Below are positions 36,263 to 49,501 of a stretch of DNA of 64,000 nt, piece by piece. The position numbers and the translations under genes were made by a program. Position 1 is the stretch's first letter. Each line of letters begins with the position of its first letter. The DNA is taken from the NCBI GenBank assembly GCA_032718565.1, contig JAVGVS010000310.1, positions 372,001 through 436,000 of the forward strand. The letters are read 5' to 3'. The notes under the pieces were generated by a model. That model had not been told where the DNA came from and made no database searches. It saw only the letters and a list, made by a program, of their open reading frames with translations. This stretch comes from Distichodus sexfasciatus. Its lineage: Eukaryota; Chordata; Actinopteri; Characiformes; Distichodontidae.

Positions 36263-37227
36263 TTTAAGTACACCATTAATTTTTAAGTATATTCTAAATA
36301 TAGAAACAACTGCCTCTTTGGTATGCTGTAGTACATTTTTAGTAATAAATTTCTACATTTTGAGTACATGTTCATTATATTTATTTTCAATCTTTTCCAA
36401 AGACTGTATTGTAATGAGTAATAAATATGTCTGTCAATGCATTCGCTTGTTTTTATTCTTACAATGTAATGCCTAAATTAATATATAAAAATTAATAACA
36501 ATACCATTATTTTGGACATATTTTGCAATACAAATAACTGGGTATTTTAATGGGATAATAATTTTTTTTTCTTAGTATATATTGTGTTTATGTGTGTATT
36601 GGAAATATATGTTATGTAAATATATTGCATAAGATGCTTTAAAAAATAAATTGTTTATTTTAACAACATACATTACAGTATAATATATATTTCATTTCTG
36701 TATGGGATCGAGTGAGGATGAAGTATGGAGCAACTTACCAGCTCTGACGTCACTGAGACTTAATGAAACACTCACCTTGCACTTCGGCCAAGGCAGCATC
36801 AAATGTGTGCCATTCAGAGGAGATTAGATGTCAGAAAATGTGATTATGCGGCAGCACACACACGCACACACCGACTCACACACTCATCTTCAGTCCCCCC
36901 CTCGGCAAGTGGCATCTGGTTGGCGCAGTGTGTGTCGCAGGTGGCAGAGTATGACACCTGCCACCTGGCCATCGTCTCCTGAAGTGGCCACCATGCCGGC
37001 CCTCGATATTAACCACCTGCTTGATTTGACTCAACTGGAGGACGTTCTGTGTGGTTACAGTTACAAAAATCTGGCCTGTAGTTCCTGTGACCCATTTCTG
37101 GGAGCGTTTCTTAAAGCCTGCAATGGGAAAGCTGACCTCAAAGAGTATAAAAAGCGTGAAAATTTGCATGTTTTGGTTCATAAAAGCAGAGTAATAAAGC
37201 TGTAAGTGTGGGAAAGCTGGTCCCTCT

Positions 37228-37800
37228 GCACAAGTCTTACTTGTCCCTCAAAGACCTAAGATTTGACTTAAACTCAAGCTCAGAGACTTCAGATTTGACT
37301 TGGTGTTGGCTGTTAAAGACTTGAGACTTGACTTAGACTGAAGTTCCAAGACTTAAAACTTAGCTTGGAGCTGGCCTTCAAAGACTAAAGACTTGACGTA
37401 GACTCAAGTCCAGACACTTAAGACTTAACTTAGACTCAATTTCAAAGACTTGAGATTTGACTTGGTGTTGGATCTCAAAAACTTGAGACTTGACTTAGAC
37501 CCATGCTCGAAGACGTAAGACTAAGGTTGGAGTTGATCTTCAAAGACTAAAGACTGGACTTAGACTCAAGCTCAGACACTTAAGACTTGACTTAGATTTG
37601 GCTTACACTCAAGCCAAGAAATTTAAGACTTGGACTGAAGCTCAGAGGCCAGAGACATGATTTGGACTCAAGCTCAGAGACTTGAAAGATGACTTGGACT
37701 TAGCCCTCAAAGAATGGGCACTAGACTTGAATTTGACCCATAAAGACTTGAGACTTGATGTAGACTTGAACTCAGAGACCTATCACTTGAATTGGACCCA
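37228..37800 (+). repeat. degenerate minisatellite (AGACTTGACTTAGACTCAAG units)
   Basis: Imperfect copies of AGACTTGACTTAGACTCAAG and GCTCAGAGACTT fill about 570 bp. Open frames here are repeat products. Confidence 0.8.
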
Positions 37801-38440
37801 AGTTTTATTTCTCCTGTTTGCCCCTTTTTCCCCATCGAGTTTTTGGATGTCACTTTGGCACCCCTTAAAGAGTTTTTCAGTATTTAATTTTTTTCTTTTT
37901 TCCTTTTCTCACCACTTTGTTCCTTTCTTCCTTTTTAACCTGTATTTTGTAAGTTGTTTTAAACTTTAGCATCCAGCTGGCCATTGACCATCATATAAAC
38001 CTCTACGGAGTTGACTGTATATTTCGTCATGGTTGCTAACCCTCATAATTATGCCAGTTTTTATTCACAGAGAGGGTACAGTAGATGGGTATGGTGATGA
38101 AAGAGGGGTGAGAGGCGCTTCTTAAAACATACAGCCGTCAGCACAAATACCACCCCCACCAGCAGAGCAGACGGCGGTGTGGTCGGTGAGCAACAATTAG
38201 CTTGGCGCTACTGCCCACCAACCACAGGAGGAAAGATGGCCAGCATTGTGTTCACCACAACGGCACAAGAGTCATTGGATTTTGGACGCTTGTGTTGCCT
38301 CTGTGCCTCATGCCTCAAAAAAGAAAATGAAAAATTAAGTACTGATTACTACTACGCATATTTAGAGTGCTGAATACCTAAAACCCATACTAATTTGGAC
38401 TACTGTATACACAAAACCCATACCAATTGGGAGTTACCCA

Positions 38441-38671
38441 AGACCAGTTAGGAAGATGGTGATCAGAGGGTCACCGGTTCAAGTACCAGGCCGGTAAAGG
38501 TATCACTGAGTTACTCAAGAGCAAGGTACCGTCCAAAAGCACTGCTCCTGGGCACTGCCAAAAACTGTGCCCTGTAAGTCCACGGATGGGTCAAATGCAG
38601 AAGTCACATTTCGTTGTGTGTGCAATGTGCTGTGGTGTGTTCAAAATGAAAAATAAGCGCTCACTTTAATG
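38441..38671 (+). mobile_element. tRNA-derived SINE family B, copy 1
   Basis: A B-box-like GGTTCAAGTACC is followed by AGCAAGGTACCGTCC, GCACTGCTCCTGGGCACTGC and a tail with TTCGTTGTGTGTGCAATGTG. The same family lies at 49502-49688 and 35284-35437, both reversed. Confidence 0.75.
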
Positions 38672-38679
38672 AAACCCAT

Positions 38680-41600
38680 ACTAATTTGGAGTGTTATATA
38701 CTTGAAAATCATATTATTTTGGAGTACAGAGTACACTGAGCTCATACAAATTTGGAATTTTGAGTACCCCAAATAGTGTAGGGGAAGACTCAGTCTAAGT
38801 ACAAAATACTCAAATTAATACTTAAGTACTGTAACAAAGTACAAGAACTTAGTAAGACTCATGTGTGACTTTGAGTGTGTCAAACGATGAGCAATCACAC
38901 TCAATCCAAACAACAAAAACAAGACAACGCTTCCAAAAAACCCTTCTTCGAACGTGTCTTACTCCCTTTCTCCTCTGTATCTTTCTCAGCAACTATCGAT
39001 GCATTTCCAGGAAAAAAGAAACACTTTGCTCCCGCAGTTCCGCACCCAGATTACTTTGCAGCCCAAGAGGTCGTGCTTCTCGCTGTTTTGCAGTCACGCC
39101 TCCCCACGTTCTTCTTCTAACAGGCCTTATCCCTTTCAGGCTCTTCTGTAATTAAACAGTACGGCCGAGAGTGAGGATAAACGAGAAGAGGCTTGGCTCT
39201 GGCCTCCCTCCGGTTTGGGTGAGGACTTTATGAAAAAAGGTGAGCGAGGTGTGAAAATGTCCCGCACTTGTAAGGCTGCAGCGTTATTAAGAACCCCCAC
39301 CTGGTTTGTGTTGCTACATGCTCTCTCAAAACCATCTGTTGTTATTTGAAAGCTGTCAGTAAAGTATTAAGATTCAATTAATATTCAGTTTTATTATGCA
39401 GAGACATTCTATGGCTTAGTACTATGAAAAAAAAAAGGTTAATGCCAGGTGGAAACACTTCTTTATCCATTTGGAATCCATCTGGATATAGAATACAATT
39501 ATTTGATAACAATGTATTTTTCTATATTTTTTACTCTCTAACAATATAGAATGAAAAGAAAAATCTGAAAAAAGAAGAAATACTGAAGTTTGGGCATTTT
39601 TTGAGCATTTGGACTCATTTTGGCCTATAACTCATTTCTGGCAGAGAAGTACATTTTTGGCATGAGGGCATTCCATATGAGAGCCGGGGCACAATAGCGC
39701 TGTGGATGCGCATCAGGAACAGAAAAAATCAAGTAAACAGCTGTACTCTGAGTAGAATACTGGTTGTTTTTGTTATTTATCAGCTAAAATATAAGTTTTG
39801 TCAGTAATAAATGGGAAGATTTAAATGAACTGCAACGTTTTAGTGAATGTTGGACTTCCCTGTGAGAGTCATGAACGCTAACAAACGCTGCGTTTGTTAG
39901 CGCTCACGACTCTCACGGGGAAGTCCAACAGGGAAGGCCAACATGTGTGTTTACATCGCGAAAAAGATCATTTATGCGTCATGTGTCCTCATGGTTGAAG
40001 GTGAAGTCCCAGAGAGTGTGATGTAATGTGCTGTGATGCAAAACCGAAAACACTGTGCTGGGAAATGAGAGAATCGTTAAGAAGAATCGATAACGATGGA
40101 ACTGATCAATTGGTTCTAAGTTGGAACCAGTGTTCGATTCCCACTCTTAATAAAAATCCCCATAATCATTATTAACATTACTACGGACATGGCACATTCA
40201 GACGGGATTAAAACACTCAGACAATGACGTCATTGTTAAGCAATATGTCCACTAACGCTAGAGTTTCAGAGAAATATCCAGTGTTGGATAACTAAACTAA
40301 ACAAACTAAAAGTTGCTTCCAATCTCAGAGCATTGCAAGCCATTTTTCTAGTCTGAAGACACACAGCTTGAACTCAACTTTACCATGTTTATTCAGAGCT
40401 TTGCGAGCTATTGTTATTCTTATTTATATGAATTTTATTATGAAGGATATCTGCATTTTTTCCTAGCCTGAAGAAACACAGTTTGAACTAGACTTGAGCA
40501 TCTTTATTCAGAGCATCACAAACAAATCCCCTCCAGTTAGGCAAGTCGAGTTCCAAACCCTCTCCGATTTGGATTATAAATTCATGAGGGGCAGAGGATT
40601 GTCTCATCCCGCCGAGGTGTTGACGCAGTAGACCGGTGAGCTGATGGATCTGTGTCCTTCAGCAGGGTCGGAGCTTCGGGAGGCCTTCGGGCTGTCGGAT
40701 GCTATTTTCGGGAATTCTCGTCTCAGCCTGGCTGCAAATTAATTAATCCCACCTGTTGATTAGACTCGATTTCTCTGGCTAGACATTTACAGTTATTTAT
40801 CTACAGTATTTTTCTTTATTTTTCTAACACAGTAAATACATTAAACTTTAAAATTGAACTACACTTTGAAAGTTTAGTTGGATTTAGCTTTAAGGGAAAT
40901 TTTGTTAAAGGTTATGTTTGTTTTGTAGTGCAACTTTGTTCAAGTTCTGAATCACTGTACTGTGCTCAGTGACAGAAAAACAGACTGACAAACATGTAAA
41001 GATAAATGTAGCTGAAGGAAGGTAAAATTGCTTGCTACTACATACTAAACTGCACTCCAAAGAATGTGATTGCTTTAGTTAATTTATTCAAGTACAAAAA
41101 AAGTATTTCTTCTTTAAAAAATAAAATAAAATTTTGAGTGCAAAATGGGAAATGCAACTCAGAAAGCTTTTTTTATTTTTAACAAATATATGGAAAAATT
41201 CTGTCATGTATTTATTTGTTTATTTAAATAAAATCTGAAACACAAAAAATACAAGTCCTTGCCAATATTTATTTTCTAAACCCAATGAGTCATTTTCTGA
41301 TTTCCCATTTTCAGTTCCAATGAAAAATTGAAAAAATCTGGGGAAAAAAAAGAATGAATGATACCTGGATCTTTGGGGAGGGTTCATTTTTTGGTTTTAA
41401 TTTGAAAAGCAAATAAACAAATGATATGCAGATTACTGCTTCACTAATAATGATTTCTCTATTTCTGAATAAAACAATGTGTCCCATTGCTCGTCACCTC
41501 TCTCGATTTAGCTGATGGAGATGTGCGAGGATTACATAGCGTGACACCAGTTGTGTAGTTTGGGTTCACGGGAGTCACATGGCTGACTCAGAACCAGCTC

Positions 41601-42200
41601 CTCCTAAATTCCGGGATTTAGTCAAGCTTCTCCGTGGATTTTCTGATCCTCCTGCTGTTCTTTGCAATCTTCTGCTTCTTCTTCTTTTTCACCAGGCTGG
41701 GCTGCATCTCCTCATGATCCCCGACCCCGCTGGGACCCACACACCACAGCTGGCACCAGCTCCCGAATCTTTAACTGAGTTTAACAAGTTCTGTCCATTT
41801 TTCAAATTGTTTTTCCCATAGTCCAACATGGAGCACAAATTTTGAAGTTTATCTGCACATTCGCCATTCTTGCAATGCCACCAAATTGGACGTGACTTGG
41901 AGGCCCATGGGCCTCTTCACATATCTGTAACTGTCGTGACCCACACTCATCTCTTTTATCCTTTTTTCTGTTGTTTATTTTTCTCATTAGAGCCCATTCT
42001 TTTTCTCCCATTAAGAATAGATCGGAAACTCAAAAGCTTTCTTTCAGTCAACATGGTTCTTGTGTCCCCTCAGGCCACCTCACTGAACAGACACGCATCT
42101 AAATGTCTTCTTGCTCAGCAAATTTTCATGTCACAGCTACAAAACGTGAGCGATCACATTGCCATTTTCTTGTGGAAATGCATCGTTTTATACATTTTAC
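38680..42200. other. intergenic stretch, no gene
   Basis: It contains the 39849 hairpin. GC-richer parts at 38930-39250, 40540-40750 and 41520-41780 contain open frames without recognised domains. The rest is AT-rich. Confidence 0.5.
39849..39929. repeat. 81-bp near-perfect hairpin
   Basis: The arm GTTGGACTTCCC...GCTAACAAACG pairs with CGTTTGTTAGCG...GGGAAGTCCAAC around a loop of about 3 nt, with only a few mismatches. It is either a very compact palindromic element or a structured site. Confidence 0.85.
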
Positions 42201-42201
42201 T

Positions 42202-42640
42202 CGTTGTACATTTACAGCATTTAGCAGACGCTCTTATCAAGAACAAGGTACAACAGGGATTTGTAGTCCACATCTGTTCTTCAACCTGGAAAGCTAGACT
42301 TAAATCATCAACTGCCATTCAATGAAGTCCCCTAGATACGCCTTGAAGAGGTGGGTTTTCAGATGATGTTTGAAGACAGCAAGGGACTTGTTCTGATAGT
42401 TCTGAAAGAGGAAGTTGGTTCCACCACTGGGGAGCCAAGACTGCGAAGAGTCTTGACGCATGTCTTCCTCTTCTTTTGTGTAGTGAAGGTTTAAGACGAG
42501 CAGCGTCTGATGCTCTCAGAGGAAGAGGAGTGACATGCTGCTTGATCAGTGCTGATACGTAAGGAGGTGCAGTACCATTCTTGGCCTTGAAGGCAAGTGT
42601 TAAGGCTTTGAACCTGATGTGAGCGTTTTTGGGATGTCAG
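42202..42640. mobile_element. common otophysan-type dispersed repeat
   Basis: It begins with the widespread fish motif TTTACAGCATTTAGCAGACG and continues with GAAGAGGTGGGTTTTCAGAT, AGAGTCTTGACGCATGTCTT and CTTGGCCTTGAAGGCAAGTG in the usual order. Its class is not certain from sequence alone. It is an abundant fish repeat by recall. Confidence 0.65.
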
Positions 42641-43012
42641 AGCCCCCAGTACCCTCCCGTAATTCGCACCATGCCACCTTGTCTTGTTAACAAAAGCAAA
42701 TCTGCATTTCATGATGACTTTATTACCAAAGATATTAGCTCATCAACATTTCATCTCCATCAAGGGAAACAAAGTTTGTTAGAGGTCAGAGATTTTTGTA
42801 CCTAATGTTTTACAGAAGCATAAGAGAACATAGTGGAGACACTTTGGTGGAAAATAAAGGTCTGGAAATTCTTGCAAAGGATTACAGATAGCATCAGCTC
42901 ATCTTTGCTCCAGCATGTTGTACAGAGAGGCTGATGAATCACTTTTTTGGCACAACCAGACCAACTCCCCCCATTATTGGCATTCAGAATGGCACTTATC
43001 GATTACGGTGAT

Positions 43013-43038
43013 GTGTGTGTGTGTGTGTGTGTGTGTGT
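43013..43038 (+). repeat. (GT)n microsatellite
   Basis: Thirteen uninterrupted GT units. Confidence 0.9.
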
Positions 43039-43864
43039 ACACAAGGTTTTGTCACCTACCCAAAGGATTTGAGAGAAGACTGGCAGACTAATGTTGAGGT
43101 AATTACATTCCCACTGCAATCAACCTTTAAAAAAAGGGAGCGGAAAAAATGGAAAGATCATCGTCCTAGGAACTTAAAAAGGAATACAAAAAGGCAGTCA
43201 TTACCTAGGGGGGAAAAAAGGACATTCATATTTCAAATTACCTAAAAACTAGATTAAATTGTGCTTCCACAGTGTTACATTCGGCAACAACTTAGATTTA
43301 GTCTTTGTTTTTAGACAAAAGTGTTTGTTAGTTTTAGTCACATTTTAGTTATTATTATATATCATAGTTTCAGTGTAATTGTAGTTGACAAAAAAGTGGC
43401 TACATATTAGTCAACTTTTAGTCCTTATTTTTAGTCAAAATGAGGCTTAAAGTGTAATAATGCTGAATTTGGTTATTAAAACCGATAATTATTCAAATGT
43501 GTGTAAAATGGATCTCTATACAAGATTTAAAAGTTCCAACATTAGTCCATTAGACTCTTGCTGTGACGGATTTCCATCAGTCGAACTAATAGACATATCT
43601 GAGAAAAATGCAGATCCAATGAGAATAAAAAAATCGACGAACATCTGACATTCCATTTTAGACCATGTCGCCTCTCGTTAACCAAAACAAATATACATTC
43701 CACAATATACATCAAATGTCCCTTTTTCAATCATCAACAAACATTTTTCACCTTACATTTCATTATCAAAATTAACATTGTATCACACCAATGAGTTATA
43801 TGAAATGGCAATTAGTTAATAGTTGTATATTAGTTAGTAATATAATAGTTAATATTAGGAGTGA

Positions 43865-44155
43865 TTTGATTTTGATTTGATTAGATTTGATTCAGGATCC
43901 AGTGACTAATTTGAAGCAAAATCATAAGCTGATTTTATACAATCACTTTCATTCATATCAATTCACAAAAATATCATTAACATTTTTATTGCAAAGCTTA
44001 ACCTTGCATTGAAATGAAAATCTTCTTGAAAATAGACCTCCTGTTGAATACGGTATATTTGATGTATGATAGATATTTTCACTCTGGATCGATGCTATGG
44101 GCTTGCTGATTATTGAATTAACGTATTGATGTTGACTGATGTAGCGTTACACTCT
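43865..44155 (+). repeat. AT-rich dispersed repeat family, copy C
   Basis: GATTAGATTTGATTCAGGAT, ATGCTATGGGCTTGCTGATT and TAGCGTTACACTC correspond in order to copies A and B. Confidence 0.55.
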
Positions 44156-44217
44156 AATAACTGACCAATTTGAACAAACAGTTAATACCATACTTAAAAA
44201 ATATATATACTGTATAC

Positions 44218-44470
44218 ACTGCCCTCCAAAAGTTTGGAAACGCCCCTGGCAAAGTGGGGTTTTGGACAGTATTGCCATGAATCCTTTTTAATTTGTGATA
44301 AGGTTGCACTGATAAGGGACAACACAAACTACAAAAGCATAGTTTATTACATGAACAGTTTATTAAACAGTTTATACTGTACATAGAAAATACTTAAATT
44401 TTGGATTCATCAAAATATCCACCCTTAGCAGCTATTACGGCTCTGCATAATCTGAGAATCCGAGCTGTCA
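44218..44470. mobile_element. Tc1-like end fragment
   Basis: It begins CACTGCCCTCCAAAAGTTTG, a Tc1 terminus, and runs into ATCAAAATATCCACCCTTAG, typical of the region next to the transposase start. No opposite terminus was found. Confidence 0.55.
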
Positions 44471-44499
44471 ATGAACCAATCAATTGTTGAAGCTATTAA

Positions 44500-47234
44500 G
44501 GTGTGCTGACCCAAAAATCTTTTAAAAACCTGGGCCAAGTTTAAACCAGTAACCAGACATCACAGCTGGCAAAGGGGCATGTCTGACTTTGACATGTATA
44601 TATTGCCATTATTAAGTAATCAATCAAGTAATCTGGTTGATATCAATTATAGAGCCTGTAGAAACAGAGGGAGACATTTATTAATTATAATTCTTTGGTA
44701 ACAACAGGAAAATTTCAATAACGCCTCTATTATGTCCCACCTCTAAATAAGCCTTCTCAATGATGGATGGAAGGATGGATGGATGGATGGATGGCAGTAA
44801 TCCTTTTTTTTGGGAGGAGGGCGTGATATGGGTTTAGTTTGTTTCCTCGAAACTCATTTCACGTGTGGCTTAAACAGCAAATGGAACCGCTCCACCATAT
44901 AAAGCGTGCCACCTCGTTTAATTCAGTGCCGCTATTCAGAAAACCCCCCCATGCAATTTCAGACTCCAAATTGACACCCCCACTCTCTCCATTGCAACCG
45001 CAACATTCACCTTATTTATTTATTTTTCAGCCTTTACTTTCTTTATCTTCCGGACCTATGCACCAGAAATTTGTGTGTATCCCAGGCAAGATTTCAGTGG
45101 GAGAAAAAAGAACACCTTTACATCCGAGGAGCAGGACTATCAGTTTTGATAAGAGATGCCCCATCTCCTCGTTTCGGGAAAGTCGGAGGAACGTGACGGG
45201 TGCTGAATCGTTCGCCTGTGCCCGGGGGAGGCTGACAGGCCTGCAGAGGGACTAGGGGAATACGGCCAAATGATGGAATGCAGAATAAAGGGAAAAACAG
45301 AGAGCTTGTATCAGATCACCAAACACAGTACAGAAATTGTGCTAAATTCTAATTAACAGTACTAAATGTTCTTAAGTATCAAAAGTGTTATATGGTATTT
45401 TGCTTTGATTAGTAAAAAGTAAAAGTGTCTTAATATTATTTAAATGACAAAAATGATGAACAAATCAAGTCAGTGGTGTTAATATTGGTAATAAATACTG
45501 CTAAATATTGTCAAAGTTTGCTAAAGGGGCACTTCACCAAAGAAATGTCATAAAAGTCTGGACTAACCCTGCTGTCAGATATTACTTCACCATATTTGGA
45601 GCTCTGCCTTTAATGGAAAATGCTATTATTATTTCTAAAAAGATTTGTTGTGCTGCTATATTGTTTTTTTTATGTCTCATAACAGAATATTTTGACCTCA
45701 CACTGTTTAGGCTATTTTTTCTGTGAAAATGAAAATTTGGGTATATCAGAGCCAGAGGAGCTCATTTGTTATTTAATTTATTTATTTTTGTTTATTGTAT
45801 CAGTCGGTTAAAAACATATTGGGCGGCCATTCATCCTCATTCATTCAACCTCTAATCTAATTGTTTTGGCTTAAGTGCCAACAATCTGCCAGAAAAATTA
45901 GCAAAATTAGCTGCTACATCCAGGGGCAGATTAAGGTGTACATAGATCCCTACATTTTAGCCCTGACCCCTGTGCTTATTTTAATGAATTGATATTCTTA
46001 TTGGCCAATCGGGGGTCCCCTAGCAGGCTGGCAAACATGCGGGCATGCAGTTTTGTTTTTGTCTACTTGTTTGTCTGCCTGTCAGTTTTCCCGTATATTA
46101 CGCCCCCCCTTTGTTTCTTATTGGTCAGTTCACCTCAGTTAGCCCTCTTTATTTGTTTCACCCATATTGGTTAAATTTGGTGAAGTTCTGTTCTGCTGTT
46201 GGTTCAGTGGTTCAGTGGATCTAGTTGATCTATTAGTGTTTGGTTTGTTTCGTTGGCTTGTTCGGTTTGATCAGCCCTGCCCCTCATTTATGATGCCCAA
46301 TATTATGTTGTGTTCCTCCCTCCAACGTTGTGCTAACCCTGTCTGGTGTGTTATCTGTTTGTGTATTTCAAGTAAATAGGAAGAATCAGATGAAATCAGA
46401 TACTTTTCTGTCAGTTTTGGCCCAAACGCCTCATTTCTGTTCCAGTAAAGAAGGGATGTCATGTATTTGTGCCCAAACCTCTAGTTCCTGTTTTGTAAAT
46501 TTTGGAATTTGAAGCTCCACATCTAAAGGAACTTGCAATGTAATGTTATTCTTGTTGTTTTGAGGTTCATCGATTGTTATTTAGTAAAGACACTGACCGG
46601 ATATCGAACTAGCATAAGGAGAAAAACAGGCATGGTTAATTTGCCGTTAATTAGCCAAAGCTAAAATACTGCTGACTCATGATGCTATAATGATGCATGA
46701 TGCTACAACATCCAAATCCAGAGATTTGGTTTCTCAGAAAATACATATTAGAACTTGCCCGACAAAATCTTGCCTGGACAGAGGCAGTTTAAGGCGTAAA
46801 TTTGTGCCAGAGTGGTTTAACCGCTGGCATTTCTCTGTCACCTGACATTTCCTTGAGTCTTTTGTAAAGGTGTGCGTCAGTCTCAGTGAAACGTAAAGCC
46901 AGAGGCTGAGAGAGGAGAGAGAACACACACCGAATTCTAAGAGGAGCCCTGAGAGGAGTCCTGTCTGAACTCACTAGTGGTGTCAGAAAATAGACAATTA
47001 ACCTTAAGATAGGAGTTGAAGGGACTGGGCAATTAACTGAAAATGTTTCACAACTAATATTTAGAAGCTCTACTAAAATTTGGATTATTATACAAAATGG
47101 TATATATGAGTATAGGCATAATTTGCAGGGGGGTTACAGGAGTCATAACCCCTGCAAAAATCAGATTCAGCCAATATAAACCCCAAACCCCAGCAAAAAA
47201 ATTGCACCTTTAATCATCTGGTAATGTGGGCAGA
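44500..47234. other. intergenic stretch, no gene
   Basis: A 138-codon plus-strand frame at 44839-45255 is proline- and serine-rich with no known domain and no flanking splice logic. The remainder is AT-rich. Confidence 0.5.
44763..44795 (+). repeat. (GGAT)n microsatellite
   Basis: GATGGAAGGATGGATGGATG-type units. Confidence 0.85.
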
Positions 47235-47443
47235 TAATAATAGATGAGTTTGGTTTTAAATGCTGGGGATTAATAATGCAAATCACTTTTTGTGTGTGCG
47301 TGGTGTTATAGCATCGACGTTACAGACAGGTGATTACAGGGTGCAAAGAAAAAAATAATTAAAATTAACAGTGCTCATTCCAATCAGAGTGGTGTTGAAG
47401 CATTAGTCAAGTGTGTTTGTCTGAGTGGTTTAAAGTTCACTGA
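47235..47443 (+). repeat. local duplication 2, left copy
   Basis: About 49 bp starting TAATAATAGATGAGTTTGGT are identical to the copy at 48308, followed by about 150 bp of weaker similarity (CAGACAGGTGATTACAG, GTTCACTGAGCT). The offset is 1,073 bp. Confidence 0.85.
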
Positions 47444-48307
47444 GCTGTTTGTAATTACCAATAATGTGTGGAGTCTAATTAAAAATCTTACCTAAGTAAA
47501 AGTAGAACCTGAAACTCAATTTCCCACTTTCCACTATGATTTAATTTGTTTCTTAGTAGTGGTCTGCCTCTCGTTTTTTTTACTTGCTCCAAAACGAGAG
47601 TAATCTTTTCCCCAACGCCACTCCGACATTCTTGAAGTTGAAAGCTGTGAAGGAGGCGAGGCCCGTAATCTTCTTTCTATCTGCCTTTTATTCGATTAAT
47701 CCCCTCCACAGCTGTTTGGAGCAGAGTCGGGTTGTGTAATGTGTGTCCTTCCCCACTGTGCACTGTAATTGAAAAATGACGGGTCAAACCAATTCCCCCT
47801 GAGAAGGGCAAAAGGCCCTGTTTTTTAAAGCGGTAGGCTATGCTTGTTTGTGACGTCCAGCCGAAACTTTGGACCGTATTCATTAAGATGTTAACTTTGC
47901 CTTTCGTCTTTTAAAAGCCCTTACAATACACTGTAACTATTGCTATAAATGCAAAGTTCTTTGCATTTATTATTTTTAAGAGCTTTTTTAAATTTTTAGT
48001 TATTCAGTTGAGTCAAGATACGCCCTCGAGTCCCACTCCCGTATTCAGATACGCGTTGCAAATGACTGTTTGCTTGATTCTCAATATCGAGACTAAATTC
48101 AGAATGCAGAATTATACCCTAAATAATTGATCACTCTGAGTCTCCATAATTGCTTTCCTTAAAATATGCTCACCAATAGAACATATGTAATTATGTGAAA
48201 TGCGGCCCGAAATCAGTCTGCGTTAATCTCGTCCCTTGCGGCGTCGAAAGCTGTACCGATTGCTTAAACTTCATTAAATTAATGTGTTGGGAAATCACAC
48301 TGCTAGT

Positions 48308-48513
48308 TAATAATAGATGAGTTTGGTTTTAAATGCTGGGGATTAATAATGCAAATCGCTATGTGTGTGTAATATTACAGCATTGACTCAGACAGGTGAT
48401 TACAGAGCGCGAAGGAAAAATAATAACAGCCAATTCCAGTTAGGGTAGAGTTGAAAGTTTGCATTAGACAAGTTTTGTTTGTCCGGAGTGTGAAGTTTAC
48501 TGAGCTTTATCCA
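48308..48513 (+). repeat. local duplication 2, right copy
   Basis: This is the partner of 47235-47443, in the same orientation. The identical block covers ATGAGTTTGGTTTTAAATGC and GGGGATTAATAATGCAAATC. It may be a duplicated conserved non-coding element, because the identity is concentrated at one end. Confidence 0.85.
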
Positions 48514-48788
48514 AATGGATAAAGAAGTATTTCTGACCCGGCACTAAACGTTTTTTTCTAAACAGTACTAAGCCATACAATATCTCTACTTAATAAAAAC
48601 TCTGCGGGCCAAAAAGACACTGTTCTTACCACTTTTAGTAGTTATATCTACAGTTAAAAGCTGAAAACAATCTATAGGCGCAAGTCAATTTTCATCAGAA
48701 GTGGATTGATTTCAAAACTGTCAAAACTGTGTTACACATACACATGACAAATCTGAGTAGTGGAGGATGTCCTAAACACAACAACATA

Positions 48789-49301
48789 TGTGACCCTCCA
48801 TGGCAAAACCAGTCGCTTCTCTCAAAGTGAGAAACGGAGAAATCTGGCTTTAAAGTTGACTATCGACGTAGCACTCACAGATGCTTGGTGCAGTCGCAGC
48901 TACGTTTGCATTTACGGTAGCCTACGCTGCATTCACAGCCACACGGATAGCCTACCTGCGTTAGGTTAACTGAACTCGGGAGACGAAGATGGATTCCGGA
49001 GAAATATCTTCACGCTAGTCAACAAGTGGATTTACCATAAATATTGAAGTAGAGCGGTCAAAACAGAAACTTTTAACGTTCTGCTGGAATTGAATTCCTC
49101 ACCTCAAGAAAGTCACGTTTTTAGGATGGAAAAGGTACATTTCTCAGCAAAATGTATTCACTACAGTACAGTATAGACCTTCCACTGTTTCAAAACACTA
49201 AAAACAAAAAATCCAAAATTTTACCCTGTGCAACATAAACGGTTGTTTTTCTCGGAAACCTCCATTGCGACAAGCGACTGGTTTCGCCGTGCAGAGTCAC
49301 A
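48789..49301. mobile_element. non-autonomous DNA element, TGTGACCC-type ends
   Basis: The left end TGTGACCCTCCATGGCAAAA and right end TTCGCCGTGCAGAGTCACA are inverted, sharing AACCAGTCGCT / AGCGACTGGTT inside. The body is about 0.5 kb with no transposase. It has the same kind of terminus as the palindrome at 11561 but a different body. Confidence 0.75.
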
Positions 49302-49501
49302 TATGGCATGTATAGTCACATATAGCTAACTTTTACTCAAACACTATAATAAGCCTAAAACAAAGGTATAGAAAAACACCCCGAATTCTCTTAGGACTGT
49401 AAAGGATAAAAACCGGTATTGGATTGGAACTGAAAAAGTTGCATCCCTACTTTCTACATTGGAAAGTGTGTTTAGTAAATCAGACTAACTCAAATTACTT
49501 C

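Noticed and set aside
36780..36790. Minus-strand donor (CAAG|GTGAGT)
   Set aside because: No AG acceptor or start codon precedes it in an open frame within a sensible distance.
36828..37205. 125-codon plus-strand frame
   Set aside because: The N-terminus is a CA-repeat translation (HTHAHTDSHTH) and the remainder matches no known domain. No splice sites or conservation can be shown.
41579..41821. 80-codon frame starting MADSEPAPPKFRDL
   Set aside because: It looks gene-like at the start, but the hydrophobic Leu run comes from CTT/CTC-rich DNA and no family is recognised. Without transcript evidence it stays unassigned.
42103..42325. Overlapping plus-strand frames of 64 and 151 codons
   Set aside because: They lie across the start of a widespread fish repeat (TTTACAGCATTTAGCAGACG) and are repeat translations.
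44839..45255. 138-codon Pro/Ser-rich frame
   Set aside because: No domain, no flanking splice sites and no signal. Such a frame can be expected by chance in this GC-richer patch.
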